Below, piece after piece: positions 7,766-16,936 of a DNA stretch of 64,000 nucleotides. Every line of letters starts with the position of its first letter. Position 1 is the first letter of the stretch. The stretch spans positions 1,574,001 to 1,638,000 of the forward strand of contig NZ_CP051428.1 of NCBI RefSeq assembly GCF_012676905.1, given 5' to 3'. The notes under the pieces are model-generated. The model saw only the letters and a program-made list of their open reading frames with translations. It did not search any database and was not told the DNA's origin. Position numbers and translations under genes: made by a program. This DNA comes from Paenibacillus albicereus. Lineage in GTDB: Bacteria; Bacillota; Bacilli; Paenibacillales; Paenibacillaceae.

Positions 7766-8868
7766 GGGCGATTCTGATCGACGATGAGGAAATGGCGCTC
7801 GACGTGCTGGAGATCCGCCTGAACGAGGCCGGCGGGGTCGACGTCGTCGGCAAGTTCCAGCAAGTGGCGGACGCGCTCGCGCGCTGCGGGACGCTGCGTC
7901 CGGAGCTTGTCTTCCTCGACATCGAGATGCCGGGGATGAACGGGCTGGAGGCCGCCGAGGCGCTGCGCGGCATCTGTCCGGACGTCGAGGTGATCTATGT
8001 GACGGCTTACCACCACTACGCGGTGGACGCCTTCGGCACGGCGGCGATCGGCTACCTGCTCAAGCCGGTCGCCAAGGACAAACTGCTGCAGGCGCTGGCC
8101 CGCTACAAGAGCCTGCAAGACCGGCGCGGCATCCGCCGGTATGTCGCTCCGGGCGTCACGGGCTATATGGATCCCCCGGCCGGTCCGGCAAGCTTGTCGA
8201 GCGCCGAGGACGGCGCTCCGCCTCCGCTGACGCTGAAGGTGCTCGGCAGCATGGAGCTGTACAGCGCGGACGGCCGCTTGCTGACCTGGCGCACCCGCAA
8301 GACCAAGGAGCTGTTCGCGTTTTTATGGCATCACCGCGGACAGCCGGTCTACAAGTACGCCATTCTGGAGCACCTATGGCCGGATGATCCCGGCGACCGG
8401 GCGCAGAAGCTGCTGCATACGTCGCTGTATTACTTGCGCAGCCTGCTCAAAGCGGAAGGCTGCGGAGAGATCGTCCGCTACGGCGACGAGCGCTATTGGA
8501 TCGACCCGTCCGCCATCCGAAGCGATCTGGAGGTGCTGCTGGAGAGGGTGAAGGGGGGCCTGTCCGCAGAGGACGGACGGCAGGCGATGGCTCTGTACCG
8601 AGGCGATTACCTGGAAACGGAGCATTATCCGTGGGCGGACGCGTTCCGCATCGAGCTGCGCTCGACGGCAGCCGCAGCGCTGAAATCCGCCATCCCCGGT
8701 GGGGACATCGAGCTGCGGACGTCCCTGCTACGCAAGCTCATCGAGCTGGAGCCGGGCAGAAGCGAGCATTACGACCGGCTGGCCGAAGCGCATGAGCAGG
8801 CCGGCGATGCGGGTGGCGCGCGCCAGGTGCTGGCGCTCAAGGAAAAAAACAAGCTGGAAGAAGGCTAG
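7762..8868 (+). CDS. Response regulator with receiver and SARP/BTAD-type C-terminus
   Basis: Regulator of 368 aa starting at GTG 7762, which overlaps the kinase stop. The receiver (residues 1-118) has the acidic pair DDEE, acceptor Asp53 in FLDIEMPG, and a conserved Thr/Lys region (YVTAYHHYAVDAFG; LLKPV). Residues ~155-235 form an OmpR-like winged helix (LTLKVLGSMELYS ... KTKELFAFLWHH), followed by a helical BTAD-like repeat region (ALYRGDYLETEHYPWAD ... LIELEPGRSEHYDRLAEAHEQAGD). Receiver-SARP proteins paired with 7TMR kinases are a recognised class in Paenibacillus-like bacteria. It is the likely cognate partner of the upstream hybrid kinase, whose LytS-type core would phosphorylate it. Targets are unknown; the adjacent surface protein gene is one candidate. 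Confidence 0.9.
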   Translation: MRAILIDDEEMALDVLEIRLNEAGGVDVVGKFQQVADALARCGTLRPELVFLDIEMPGMNGLEAAEALRGICPDVEVIYVTAYHHYAVDAFGTAAIGYLLKPVAKDKLLQALARYKSLQDRRGIRRYVAPGVTGYMDPPAGPASLSSAEDGAPPPLTLKVLGSMELYSADGRLLTWRTRKTKELFAFLWHHRGQPVYKYAILEHLWPDDPGDRAQKLLHTSLYYLRSLLKAEGCGEIVRYGDERYWIDPSAIRSDLEVLLERVKGGLSAEDGRQAMALYRGDYLETEHYPWADAFRIELRSTAAAALKSAIPGGDIELRTSLLRKLIELEPGRSEHYDRLAEAHEQAGDAGGARQVLALKEKNKLEEG

Positions 8869-8893
8869 CGCCAGATGGCCGGATGAAAACGCG

Positions 8894-8930
8894 AAAGGCG
8901 GTCGGGAATTCGTTCCCGACCGCCTTTTTT
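8894..8930 (+). terminator. Factor-independent terminator
   Basis: Stem AAAGGCGGTCGGGA / TCCCGACCGCCTTT with a short loop and a run of six Ts, 25 bases after the response regulator stop. It separates the two-component operon from the SLH surface protein gene. Confidence 0.9.
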
Positions 8931-9029
8931 GTCGGTTTTTGACAGCGATGTTGTGAAAGTGTTGAGAAGGGGCGTGGTACGCTGGGCCAAGCAAGCGCAG
9001 CATCACTATCCGGAGAAGGTGGAGGAACA

Positions 9030-12000
9030 ATGAAAAAATGGGGATCGCTGCTGGTCGCGATCACGATGCTCTTCACGATCGTGCCGACGGCATTCGGAGC
9101 TGTCCGCACGGGCTGGGACCTGAAAAGTCCGCGCGGCATAGCGACGGACAGCAGCGGACGCATCTATGTGACGGATACGGGCAATCATCGCGTCCAGGTG
9201 TACAATCGCGACGAAAGCCTGGCGATGACGATAGGAGAATCGGGCGTACCGGGCTCGGACAACGCTCATCTGAATACGCCTCTGGCGGTCGCCGTCGATC
9301 CGTCGACGGAGGAAATCTACGTCCTGGAGAACTATGTCAATCGTCGGATTCAGGTCTTCAGCAGCCAAGGAAGCTGGCTTCGCAGCCTTCCGTTGGGTCC
9401 TTCGCCCAATCCGGCTCCAGAGGCGATGGCGCTGGACGGCAAAGGGCATCTGTTCGTCTCCGATCAGAATTACCTGGTCTATCGGATGAATACGGACGGC
9501 ACCGGGTACAAGCAGATCGCGAACTCGCCGCCGATGACCGATCGCCCGATGGGAATCGCGGCGGATTCCAAGGGCAACGTGTACATCACGCAATATTTCA
9601 CGCATACGGTGCTTGTCTATAGCTACAACAGCGCTCAAGACACGTATGCCCTGACAAAGACGCTCGGGGAGAAGAACGTGCCCGGAACCGACAACGCCCA
9701 TTTCAACAAGCTCTGGGGGGCGCATGTCGACCGCAGCGATCGACTGCACGTCGTCGACGGCGGCAACAAGCGCGTGCAGGTATACAACAGCGACGGCAGC
9801 TACCGCATGACGCTGACGGATCCAACCCTGACCAATCCGTACCAGGTGACGACGGACCGCGACGGCAACGTCTATGTGAGCGACAACTACAGGTCGATCC
9901 TGATGTTCGACGCTCAGGGCAGATTCGTAAAGACGCTCGGCCAGAACGTCGTGCCGACGTTCGACGGCAGCCAGACGACGCTGACCGTCGCGCAGGACTC
10001 GCTAGCCACGGACCTTACGACGCAGCTGAGCGTCACCGACAGCGACAGCGGCCAGACGCTGAGCTGGACGGTGACGTCAGCTCCGGCGCACGGTACCGTG
10101 AGCTTGGGACTAGCGACGGCCGCAAGCGGCGGCTCGGGGCTGGCTCCGGCCGGCGGAATCCGCTATCAGCCAAGCGCGGGCTACTACGGCGCGGACCGGT
10201 TCACGGTCGCGGTGAGCGACGGAGCGGGCGGCACCGCTTCCCGCACGATCCAAGTCACCGTAAAAAGGCAGGCGGCGGCGCCGACGGCTGATCCGGCCAG
10301 CGGCTCCGTCCTGCCGGACGGCAGCGTCATCGCTCTGTCCACGGCGACAGCCGGCGCGGCGATCCACGCCACGACGGACGGCACGATGCCGACGACAGCG
10401 AGCGCTTCCGGCACGACCGTCGCCATCAGCGGCGCGCCGGGAGAGACCGTGACGGTGAGGGCGATCGCCGCAGGCCCGGGCCTGGTCGACAGCGCCGTGG
10501 CGGACTTCTCCTACACGATCGCGATGCCGATGTCCAGCAATGCCGATCTGCAAGCCTTGTCGCTGTCGGCAGGCGCAATGAATCCGACATTCGCGAGCGG
10601 CACGCTGCATTACACGGCGGATGTGTCCAGCGATGTCTCCAGCTTGACGGTGTCGCCTAGCGTGGCGGACGCGGTCTACGCCACGGTAGCCGTCAGCGTC
10701 TATGACGGCGCAGGCCGCCTGGCCGGCGGCCCGCATGTGTGGAGCGGCGCGGCTTCTTCGCCCGCGCTGCCTCTGGCGGAGGGCGACAACCTCATCGAAG
10801 TGACGGTGACGGCGCAGGACGGCAGCAAGGCCGTCTACACGGTGAGCGTGCGGAGAGCGGCAGTCCCGACGCCGACGCCGTCCGACAAGCCGGCCGAGCC
10901 ATCGGCGGAGCCGACGGAGACGCCGAAACCGAGCGAAACTCCGACACCGACGGAGGAACCGTCCCCGAAGCCGACCGAAACGCCGAGACCGACACCGAGC
11001 GAAACCCCGGCACCTACATCGACGCCGACCTCCGGCCTGAGCATGACGGTGAACGGCCAGCCGAAGGAGCGGCTGGTGCAGACAGCGACGGAGCAGGCGA
11101 ACGGGCAGACGATCCTCGTCGCGTCCGTCGACAGCGCGAAATTGCTGGCGCAGCTGGCGGCTGCGGGCGACGGGGCCGTGATGGTCATTCCCGCTGCGGG
11201 CGAGCCTGTCGACGGCGTCTCCGTCCTGCTGACCGGAGACGTCGCTCAAGCGATGGGCGCGCGCCGGGCCGTACTGGACGTGCAGGCGCCGGGCGGCAGC
11301 TACGCGCTGCCGGCGGCGCAGATCGATATCGCGCGCCTGGCGGCTGAGCTGGGAGCGGGCGAGCGTCTTTCCGAGATCGCCCTCCGCATCCAGGTCGTGC
11401 CGAGCGACGCCGCGACTGCGGAGCTGGCGCGGCAGGCCGGGCTCCGCCAAGGCTTCCGCGTGGCGGCGGCGCCGGTCGAGTTCGCCGTCACGGCGACCTA
11501 CGGCGGCAAGACCATTTCCGTCGACCGCTTCAGCTCCTATGTGAAGCGCGGGATTCCGCTGCCGCAAGGCGCGGACCCGGCCAAGATTACGACCGCCGTC
11601 GTCATCGGCAAGGACGGCACGGTCCGGCATGTGCCGACCTTTATCGAGAAGCGGGGCGACTCGCATGTTGCGATCGTCAACAGCTTGACGAACAGCGACT
11701 ACACGCTCATCTACCATCCGGCCTCCTTCGGCGATGTCGCAGGGCATTGGTCGGAGCGGGCGGTGAACGACCTGGCCTCGCGGATGGTCGTGAGCGGAGC
11801 GGACGCGGACCATTATCGTCCGGACGCGGCGGTCACCCGCGCCGAATTCGCCGCGATTCTCGTGCGGGCGCTCGGCCTCGGCCCGAGCTCCGCAGCCTCG
11901 CCTTTCGCTGACATCGACCCGGCAGCCTGGCATGCGGGCTCGGTCACGGCGGCAGCGGCCTATGGCCTGGTCCAAGGCGACGGTCAAGGCTCGTTCGGTC

Positions 12001-12299
12001 CGAGCCGCAGCGTGACCCGCGAGGAAGCGCTGACGATGCTGGCCCGTGCGATGACGCTGGCCGGCTTGGATGCGGCCGGATCACCCGCCGGCCCCGATTC
12101 CCTCGCTGCGCACAGGGATGGCGGGCAGGTCAGCGCCTGGGCGCAGGATGCGTTCGCGGCCGCCTTGCGCCACGGACTCGTCCAAGGCTCCGATAAAGGC
12201 TTGGAGCCGAAGCGGCCCATCACCCGGGCGGAGACGGCTGCGCTCGCGCAGCGGCTGCTCGTCGCCGCCGGACTGATCGACCAAGCGGGCTCCAGGTAA
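9030..12299 (+). CDS. NHL-repeat / cadherin-like surface protein with C-terminal SLH domains
   Basis: Exported protein of 1089 aa. The ATG at 9030 follows GGTGGAGGA and begins a signal peptide (MKKWGSLLVAITMLF...AFG). Residues ~30-320 are NHL/six-bladed propeller repeats (SPRGIATDSSGRIYVTDTGN; LAVAVDPSTEEIYV). A cadherin/VCBS-like domain follows (~320-415, ending in DRFTVAVSDGAGG), then a chitobiase-type C-terminal repeat (~420-500) and a cadherin-like beta-sandwich (~510-600, ...VTAQDGSKAVYTVSV). A Pro/Thr/Glu-rich wall-spanning linker occupies ~612-668. The last ~190 residues hold three SLH units (FGDVAGHWSERAV; FADIDPAAW; ITRAETAALAQRL), which anchor the protein to pyruvylated secondary cell-wall polymer. 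No catalytic motif is seen; an adhesion or scaffold role is inferred. Confidence 0.9.
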   Translation: MKKWGSLLVAITMLFTIVPTAFGAVRTGWDLKSPRGIATDSSGRIYVTDTGNHRVQVYNRDESLAMTIGESGVPGSDNAHLNTPLAVAVDPSTEEIYVLENYVNRRIQVFSSQGSWLRSLPLGPSPNPAPEAMALDGKGHLFVSDQNYLVYRMNTDGTGYKQIANSPPMTDRPMGIAADSKGNVYITQYFTHTVLVYSYNSAQDTYALTKTLGEKNVPGTDNAHFNKLWGAHVDRSDRLHVVDGGNKRVQVYNSDGSYRMTLTDPTLTNPYQVTTDRDGNVYVSDNYRSILMFDAQGRFVKTLGQNVVPTFDGSQTTLTVAQDSLATDLTTQLSVTDSDSGQTLSWTVTSAPAHGTVSLGLATAASGGSGLAPAGGIRYQPSAGYYGADRFTVAVSDGAGGTASRTIQVTVKRQAAAPTADPASGSVLPDGSVIALSTATAGAAIHATTDGTMPTTASASGTTVAISGAPGETVTVRAIAAGPGLVDSAVADFSYTIAMPMSSNADLQALSLSAGAMNPTFASGTLHYTADVSSDVSSLTVSPSVADAVYATVAVSVYDGAGRLAGGPHVWSGAASSPALPLAEGDNLIEVTVTAQDGSKAVYTVSVRRAAVPTPTPSDKPAEPSAEPTETPKPSETPTPTEEPSPKPTETPRPTPSETPAPTSTPTSGLSMTVNGQPKERLVQTATEQANGQTILVASVDSAKLLAQLAAAGDGAVMVIPAAGEPVDGVSVLLTGDVAQAMGARRAVLDVQAPGGSYALPAAQIDIARLAAELGAGERLSEIALRIQVVPSDAATAELARQAGLRQGFRVAAAPVEFAVTATYGGKTISVDRFSSYVKRGIPLPQGADPAKITTAVVIGKDGTVRHVPTFIEKRGDSHVAIVNSLTNSDYTLIYHPASFGDVAGHWSERAVNDLASRMVVSGADADHYRPDAAVTRAEFAAILVRALGLGPSSAASPFADIDPAAWHAGSVTAAAAYGLVQGDGQGSFGPSRSVTREEALTMLARAMTLAGLDAAGSPAGPDSLAAHRDGGQVSAWAQDAFAAALRHGLVQGSDKGLEPKRPITRAETAALAQRLLVAAGLIDQAGSR

Positions 12300-12306
12300 C
12301 AAAAGC

Positions 12307-12365
12307 AAAAGGGCTGTCCCATCGATGCCGGCGTGAAGCCGAATCGAACGGGACAGCCCTTTTTT
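12307..12365. terminator. Convergent bidirectional terminator
   Basis: Stem AAAAGGGCTGTCCC / GGGACAGCCCTTTTTT with a loop of about 30 bases. It has A-runs on the left and T-runs on the right, so it can serve both the plus-strand SLH gene and the minus-strand ABC operon ending at 12378. Confidence 0.9.
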
Positions 12366-12377
12366 GCCTGGAATCGA

Positions 12378-13238
12378 TTAGTTTCGAAGCCGCGCCCGCG
12401 AGCGCAGGAAGTAGGCGTCCTCGAGCGTCGGCTCCTGGACGGAGAACTCCGGACCGGGACAGTCCGGCGCGAGCAGCCGGACGCTCAAGCAGTCCAGCTC
12501 CGGCCGAACCTGGAGCAGATTGCCTCCCGGCAGCTCCCGGTAGCGCTCCGGCGAGACCGAGCCGCCCCATACCGAGCCGGGCAGGGAGGACGTCCATGCC
12601 TGCGGCGTGCCGTGGAACTGCGGCTTGCCGTCCGCGAGCCATAGGATGCGGGACGCCCAGGCTTCCCATTCGTTCAGCTCATGCGTCGAGACGACGACCG
12701 CTCTGCCGCGGGCATACGAGGCGAGAAAGCGGATCAGCCGCAGCCGCTCGAGCGAATCCAGCGCGTTGAGCGGCTCGTCCAGAAACAGGTAGTCCGGCGA
12801 GCCGATGACGGACTGGGCGAGCGCGATCCGCTGACGGATGCCCTGCGGCAGCGTCTTGATCGCGCGCCTGCGGTACGGCTCCAGCTGGAACAGCCCGATG
12901 ACGCGGTCGGTCTCCGCGCGGCCGGCCTCGCCCTTGAGCTCGGACAGATAGCGGAGCAGCCGCTCCATCCGCATGTCCTCGTACAGCTCCAGACCCGTCG
13001 GCACGTAGCCGATCGATGCGCGGATCGCCGCCAGATCGCGGTCGCCGCTCATGATGCCGTACCGGATGCCGCCTTTGTCGGGGAATTCGGCCGTCGCCAG
13101 CAGCTGCAGCAGGGAAGACTTGCCGGAGCCGTTGGCGCCGGCCATGACGGTGATGCCTTCGCGCAGCAGCAGCCGGGGCACGTCCAGCGTGAACGCGCCG
13201 GCCCGCCGCTCCCAGCGCACGCCGCTCAGCTCGATCAT
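12378..13238 (-). CDS. ABC transporter ATP-binding protein
   Basis: Protein of 286 aa, last gene of the five-gene minus-strand operon. The Walker A motif is GANGSGKSS (residues ~34-42) and the Walker B is YLFLDEPLNALDS, with the H-loop in VVSTHELNEWE. The signature LSGGQ is replaced by LPQGIRQR, a variation common in ATPases of antibiotic/export ABC-2 systems. The roughly 80 residues after the ATPase core (from GKPQFHG) are family-variable. It most likely energises the membrane protein encoded just upstream, with a 12-base gap. The arrangement resembles YxlF in the Bacillus SigY operon. The substrate is unknown. Confidence 0.88.
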   Translation of the reverse strand: MIELSGVRWERRAGAFTLDVPRLLLREGITVMAGANGSGKSSLLQLLATAEFPDKGGIRYGIMSGDRDLAAIRASIGYVPTGLELYEDMRMERLLRYLSELKGEAGRAETDRVIGLFQLEPYRRRAIKTLPQGIRQRIALAQSVIGSPDYLFLDEPLNALDSLERLRLIRFLASYARGRAVVVSTHELNEWEAWASRILWLADGKPQFHGTPQAWTSSLPGSVWGGSVSPERYRELPGGNLLQVRPELDCLSVRLLAPDCPGPEFSVQEPTLEDAYFLRSRARLRN

Positions 13239-13250
13239 CGGCGGGCCTCC

Positions 13251-14096
13251 TTAGACGACCCGCTTGATGACGAGGCTGCGGCGGTACGCCATCGAGATCA
13301 TGAGCGCGCCGGCCCCGAGGCAGAGCCAGTAGATGGCGGTGCGGATCGCTTCCGGCGCGGAGCTGCCGCTTTCCGGCATGCGCAGCACGTACTCCATGAT
13401 GTTCCACGCCATCCAGAACAGCGAGCCGATGACGAACGAGCTTTTGACCCCGGCCCGCAGCATGACGTAGGCCGCGCCTCCGGCGATGAGCAGGATGAGC
13501 GACATCCACTGGAGGATGAACGGCAGCACCGGGAACTGCTCCATGCGCGTCGCCAGATAGAGCGAGGCCGCTACGCCGAACAGCACGTTGAGGCCGCCGA
13601 CGATCATGACCCGGGCCATCAGCAGCAGCGCCGGCGGATACGGCGTGATGCTCTCGATCGTGCGCATCTCGCGGTTCCAGCTGCGGAAGCTGTACATCAG
13701 GCCGGAGAGGAACATCATCGGCAGGAACAGCGACAGCTTTGCACTCACCTCGCTCAGCATCGACGAGCCTTCCTCGCCGGAGCCGTAAGGCAGAATGTAC
13801 ATCAGCATGAGGAACACGCCCAGGCTGGCGAGCCAGTAGGCCCGCGAATACGCGCCGAGCTGGGTGCGCAGCAGCTTCAGCAGCGTCGGACGCCGGGCAT
13901 CCGGCACGCTGCCTCCCATCCAGTCCGGCACGCCTCTGCCGGCCAGCTCCGGGCGCAGAGAGTCGAAGGCCGGCTGCAGCGATACCAGCAGGCGCGCCGT
14001 ATCCGAGGCCGTCACGGGCCGAACCTGCAGCGAAGCCAGGGGACCGCGTAGCTCTTCTTCGAGCTGCTTCAATTCCTTATCGTTCGGCGATTCCAT
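13251..14096 (-). CDS. Multi-pass membrane protein of an ECF sigma/ABC operon
   Basis: Protein of 281 aa. A hydrophilic N-terminus of ~85 residues (KELKQLEEELRGPL...) is followed by about six membrane helices (YWLASLGVFLMLMYIL; LSLFLPMMFLSGLMYSF; LLMARVMIVGGLNVLFG; FILQWMSLILLIAGG; and others). It starts inside the sigma factor gene (20-base overlap), so the two are translationally coupled. It is either the permease partner of the following ATPase or a membrane anti-sigma protein whose cytoplasmic N-terminus holds the sigma factor. Position immediately after sigma favours some regulatory contact, topology favours a permease, and both may be true. No catalytic motif is seen. Confidence 0.7.
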   Translation of the reverse strand: MESPNDKELKQLEEELRGPLASLQVRPVTASDTARLLVSLQPAFDSLRPELAGRGVPDWMGGSVPDARRPTLLKLLRTQLGAYSRAYWLASLGVFLMLMYILPYGSGEEGSSMLSEVSAKLSLFLPMMFLSGLMYSFRSWNREMRTIESITPYPPALLLMARVMIVGGLNVLFGVAASLYLATRMEQFPVLPFILQWMSLILLIAGGAAYVMLRAGVKSSFVIGSLFWMAWNIMEYVLRMPESGSSAPEAIRTAIYWLCLGAGALMISMAYRRSLVIKRVV

Positions 14097-14694
14097 CCGC
14101 TTCCCCTCCTTCCGCCCGCTTCGGGGCTTCCTGCTCCTTGCCGAGCTTCGTCTTGAGCCTGCGCAGAGCCTTGTATAGATGCGTCTTCACCGAACCGAGC
14201 GGCAGCTGCAGCGCGTCGGCGATGTCCTGCAGCTTGAGATCCTGGTAAAAGCGGAGCAGCACGACCTCGCGCTGCACCTGCGGCAGCTCCTCGAGCGTCT
14301 GCCGGATCTCGCGCCTCGTCTCCGAGCGCTCGGCCATCTCCACGACCGAGGGCCGCTCGTCCTTGCGCTCCGGCGGCTCGCCGAAGCGGTTGCGGTCGGT
14401 CTGGTAGCCGGAGCTCTTCCAATAATCGCGGCACTGGTTCATCGCCACCCGGTACAGCCAGGCCTGCACGTTGTCCGGACTGCGCCGGTCCTTGAGCTGG
14501 CGGAGCAGCTTCAGGAACGTCTCCTGCACGACATCCTCCGCACGCCCGGGATCCTTCAGCTGGCGCTGCAGGAAGCCCGAGAGCGGAGCATGGTAGCGGT
14601 GGACCAGCGCCTCGAAGCTCGCCTGGTCCCCGTCCATCATTCCCTGGACCAATTCTTCATCCGTCACCGTCACGCGGTCATCCTCCTTCATCAT
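14077..14694 (-). CDS. ECF RNA polymerase sigma factor
   Basis: Protein of 205 aa. Region 2 is clear (FEALVHRYHAPLSGFL, AEDVVQETFLKLLRQL, VQAWLYRVAMNQCRDYW). Region 4 follows (LEELPQVQREVVLLRFYQDL and the helix-turn-helix LQDIADALQLPLGSVKTHLYKALRRL). Regions 1.1 and 3 are absent, as in ECF factors. The ATG at 14694 overlaps the stop of the upstream permease by 17 bases. Sitting inside an ABC-transporter operon, it probably autoregulates that operon in response to an envelope signal, as SigY-type operons do. I could not pick out its own promoter motif by eye. Confidence 0.93.
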   Translation of the reverse strand: MMKEDDRVTVTDEELVQGMMDGDQASFEALVHRYHAPLSGFLQRQLKDPGRAEDVVQETFLKLLRQLKDRRSPDNVQAWLYRVAMNQCRDYWKSSGYQTDRNRFGEPPERKDERPSVVEMAERSETRREIRQTLEELPQVQREVVLLRFYQDLKLQDIADALQLPLGSVKTHLYKALRRLKTKLGKEQEAPKRAEGGEADGIAER

Positions 14695-16936
14695 CCGTCA
14701 TCCTCGGCCAGCGGTCGTCCGGCATGCGCTCGCGCCATTCCCTCATGAAATCCTTCACCGTCACAAACGGCGGAGAGTCGGCGGCCAGCCGCTCGCCGGC
14801 ACCGCTGCGAGGCGGCTCCGGCAGCGTCAGTCCATGGCCGCGGAAATGCTCCAGCACCTCGCGCACGAGCGGCGCGTCCCCTCGTTCGTACGCCGTTTGG
14901 ACGAGCGAGCGCATCGATTTCCATGCCGGAAGCCCTTCCGCCTCGACGCGGTAAGGCTCATCCGGACCGCGCTGCTTGTTATAGAGATAAGCATAAGCCG
15001 AGCGGATCGCCAAGGCAACGGACTCGCCGCCGGAAGGATCCTCCAGCGCGTTCTCCTTGGCCATCGTCTCGCCGCGCCCGACATCGCCGAACAGCAGCAG
15101 GTCGCTCAGCGCGTCCTCGGCGTAGCCGTCCAGATTGCGGTGCTCCGTCTGCGGGATGAACAGCGTGTCGTTCTCCGCATGCCAGGAGCGGTTCACGCTC
15201 GGCGCCTCGACCGGCGCGCCGATCAGGTGCATGGGGAAGAAGAACACCTGCCGCACCGCGTTCAGCGGGGAAGCGGCCAGCTCCTCCAGCCCCTCGCGGC
15301 GCAGCTCGAAGCGCTCCAGGAACGCTTCCGCCTCGTCCCGGTTGCCCGGCGTCGTCACGACCCGGATCGGCTCGCCGTCGCGACGGACCGTCTCGAAGCG
15401 GCCTCCGACGAGCGTCAGGCCTGCGCCGGAGACGCCTTGGAAGCGCATGGTCCCGTCCGAGCCGGGCTTATCCGGCAGCGTGCCGAACAGCGGGGCCCGA
15501 AAGCCGGACACGACGACGGTGTATGCCGCATCCGGCGTCAGCGCGGACGCCGGGCGGTCGAGCAGCCGGCCGTCTTCGTCCAGCGCGAGCAGCGTATCGC
15601 CGCCGGGCAGCGGATACCAGCCGAGCGAAGCGGGCAGGTAGAGCGCCTCGGAGCGGAGAAAGGCCAGGTAGCTCTCGCTCCCGCCCGGTCCGCTCAGCCA
15701 TTCGTCCAGCGCTCCGCCGTAGCGGATTTCGATCTTTTGGACGGACCGGTCGGCATCGAGCATGAGCTCCGGAAAGCGGATGCTGTCCCCTTTGCGCTCC
15801 CAGGCGACGGGCACGCCGTTCAGCTGGACCGACCGCACCTGCAGCGACGGGTAAAGCAGCAGCGACACGATGCCGGGATCCTTGTAGCGCAGCTCCCGCC
15901 CCGGCTCCGCGGGCAGCAGCCGCCCCTTTTCGGTCGGCAGCTCCAGCGTCGCCTCGACCTCGAGCCCGGCGCGGCCGGCAAGCTCGACCTGCAGGTCCAT
16001 CCGCTCCAGCCGAAACCGGTAGGAGGCGGGATCGAGCCGCTCGTCCGGCGCGGCCGCCATCTGTTCCAGCTGGGCGCGATGAACGTCGCGGGCTGCCTCC
16101 AGGGAGGCGAACGGCGCGAATGCCGCTGCTGCGGTCAGCATCGCGACGATCGCCAGCAGCCACGGACGGCGACGGTTCAGCGGCGGCTTGTGGCGGCCGA
16201 GCAGCGCCGCTCCGGCGACGAGCAGAAAGAGCGAGAAGGCGGCTCCGAAGCCCATGATGCGCAGCAGCTCGCCACGGGCGAGCGGCCAGGACCAGACCTC
16301 GTTGCCGAGCAGGCTGTTCTCGAACAGCGGCTGCAGGTAGAACGCCTTGAGCCAGCTCCACTCGTAGACCGGCCGGATGTAAGCCTGCAGGAACAGCGAG
16401 CCGAACACCCAGGCGCAGAAGGCGGCCGGCAGCGAGAAGCGGAGCGGCAGCAGCACGCCGAGGAACAGGCCGAGCGCCAGCGAAAGGGCGAAGGCATGCT
16501 CGTACAGCAAGCCATACAAAGCGATGTGCCTCCACATCGAGGAGAAGGCCAGTCCGTGCCGCAGCGCCGAGGCGGCGTACGCCGCTCCGACAGCGGCGGC
16601 GTAGAGCGTCATGTAAGCCAGTCCGGCCAGCCATTTGGCGGCCATCCAGCTCCCGGCGGACAGCGGCAGCCGGAACAGCCACTCGGCCGAAGGATGAAGC
16701 AGGTCGCGCCGCATGAGCAGCACGCCGAGCAGCAGCGGGATGGCGGTCGTCAGCATGAGCAGCATCTGATGCGTGTCGGAGGCGTACAGATTGACGTCCT
16801 GCGACGACTCCGGACGCAGCCGCCACGTATGCAGCAGCATCCAGACGGAGGCCGCGGCCGGCAGCAGCAGCGTCCAGCGCAGCAGCAGCAGGGAGCGCAG
16901 CTCCATCGCCGCTTGGCGGAGCACTCCTCGGATCAT
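14678..16936 (-). CDS. ABC-2 type permease fused to a large extracytoplasmic M1-like domain
   Basis: Protein of 752 aa. The ATG at 16936 overlaps the ATPase stop as ATGA; a longer in-frame extension is rejected because it reads through that gene. Residues ~10-350 carry about seven membrane helices (LLLPAAASVWMLLHTW; LLMLTTAIPLLLGVLLM; AYMTLYAAAVGAAYAASAL; ALSLALGLFLGVLLPL; PWLLAIVAMLTAAAAF). From ~360 there is a long hydrophilic domain with the feel of the N-terminal part of M1 aminopeptidase-like ectodomains seen in other ABC permeases (LYLPASLGWYPLPGG; VFFFPMHLIGAPVE). I find no HEXXH motif, so it is probably not a protease. It is likely an exporter or sensing permease working with the upstream ATPase. 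Confidence 0.8.
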   Translation of the reverse strand: MIRGVLRQAAMELRSLLLLRWTLLLPAAASVWMLLHTWRLRPESSQDVNLYASDTHQMLLMLTTAIPLLLGVLLMRRDLLHPSAEWLFRLPLSAGSWMAAKWLAGLAYMTLYAAAVGAAYAASALRHGLAFSSMWRHIALYGLLYEHAFALSLALGLFLGVLLPLRFSLPAAFCAWVFGSLFLQAYIRPVYEWSWLKAFYLQPLFENSLLGNEVWSWPLARGELLRIMGFGAAFSLFLLVAGAALLGRHKPPLNRRRPWLLAIVAMLTAAAAFAPFASLEAARDVHRAQLEQMAAAPDERLDPASYRFRLERMDLQVELAGRAGLEVEATLELPTEKGRLLPAEPGRELRYKDPGIVSLLLYPSLQVRSVQLNGVPVAWERKGDSIRFPELMLDADRSVQKIEIRYGGALDEWLSGPGGSESYLAFLRSEALYLPASLGWYPLPGGDTLLALDEDGRLLDRPASALTPDAAYTVVVSGFRAPLFGTLPDKPGSDGTMRFQGVSGAGLTLVGGRFETVRRDGEPIRVVTTPGNRDEAEAFLERFELRREGLEELAASPLNAVRQVFFFPMHLIGAPVEAPSVNRSWHAENDTLFIPQTEHRNLDGYAEDALSDLLLFGDVGRGETMAKENALEDPSGGESVALAIRSAYAYLYNKQRGPDEPYRVEAEGLPAWKSMRSLVQTAYERGDAPLVREVLEHFRGHGLTLPEPPRSGAGERLAADSPPFVTVKDFMREWRERMPDDRWPRMTDDEGG

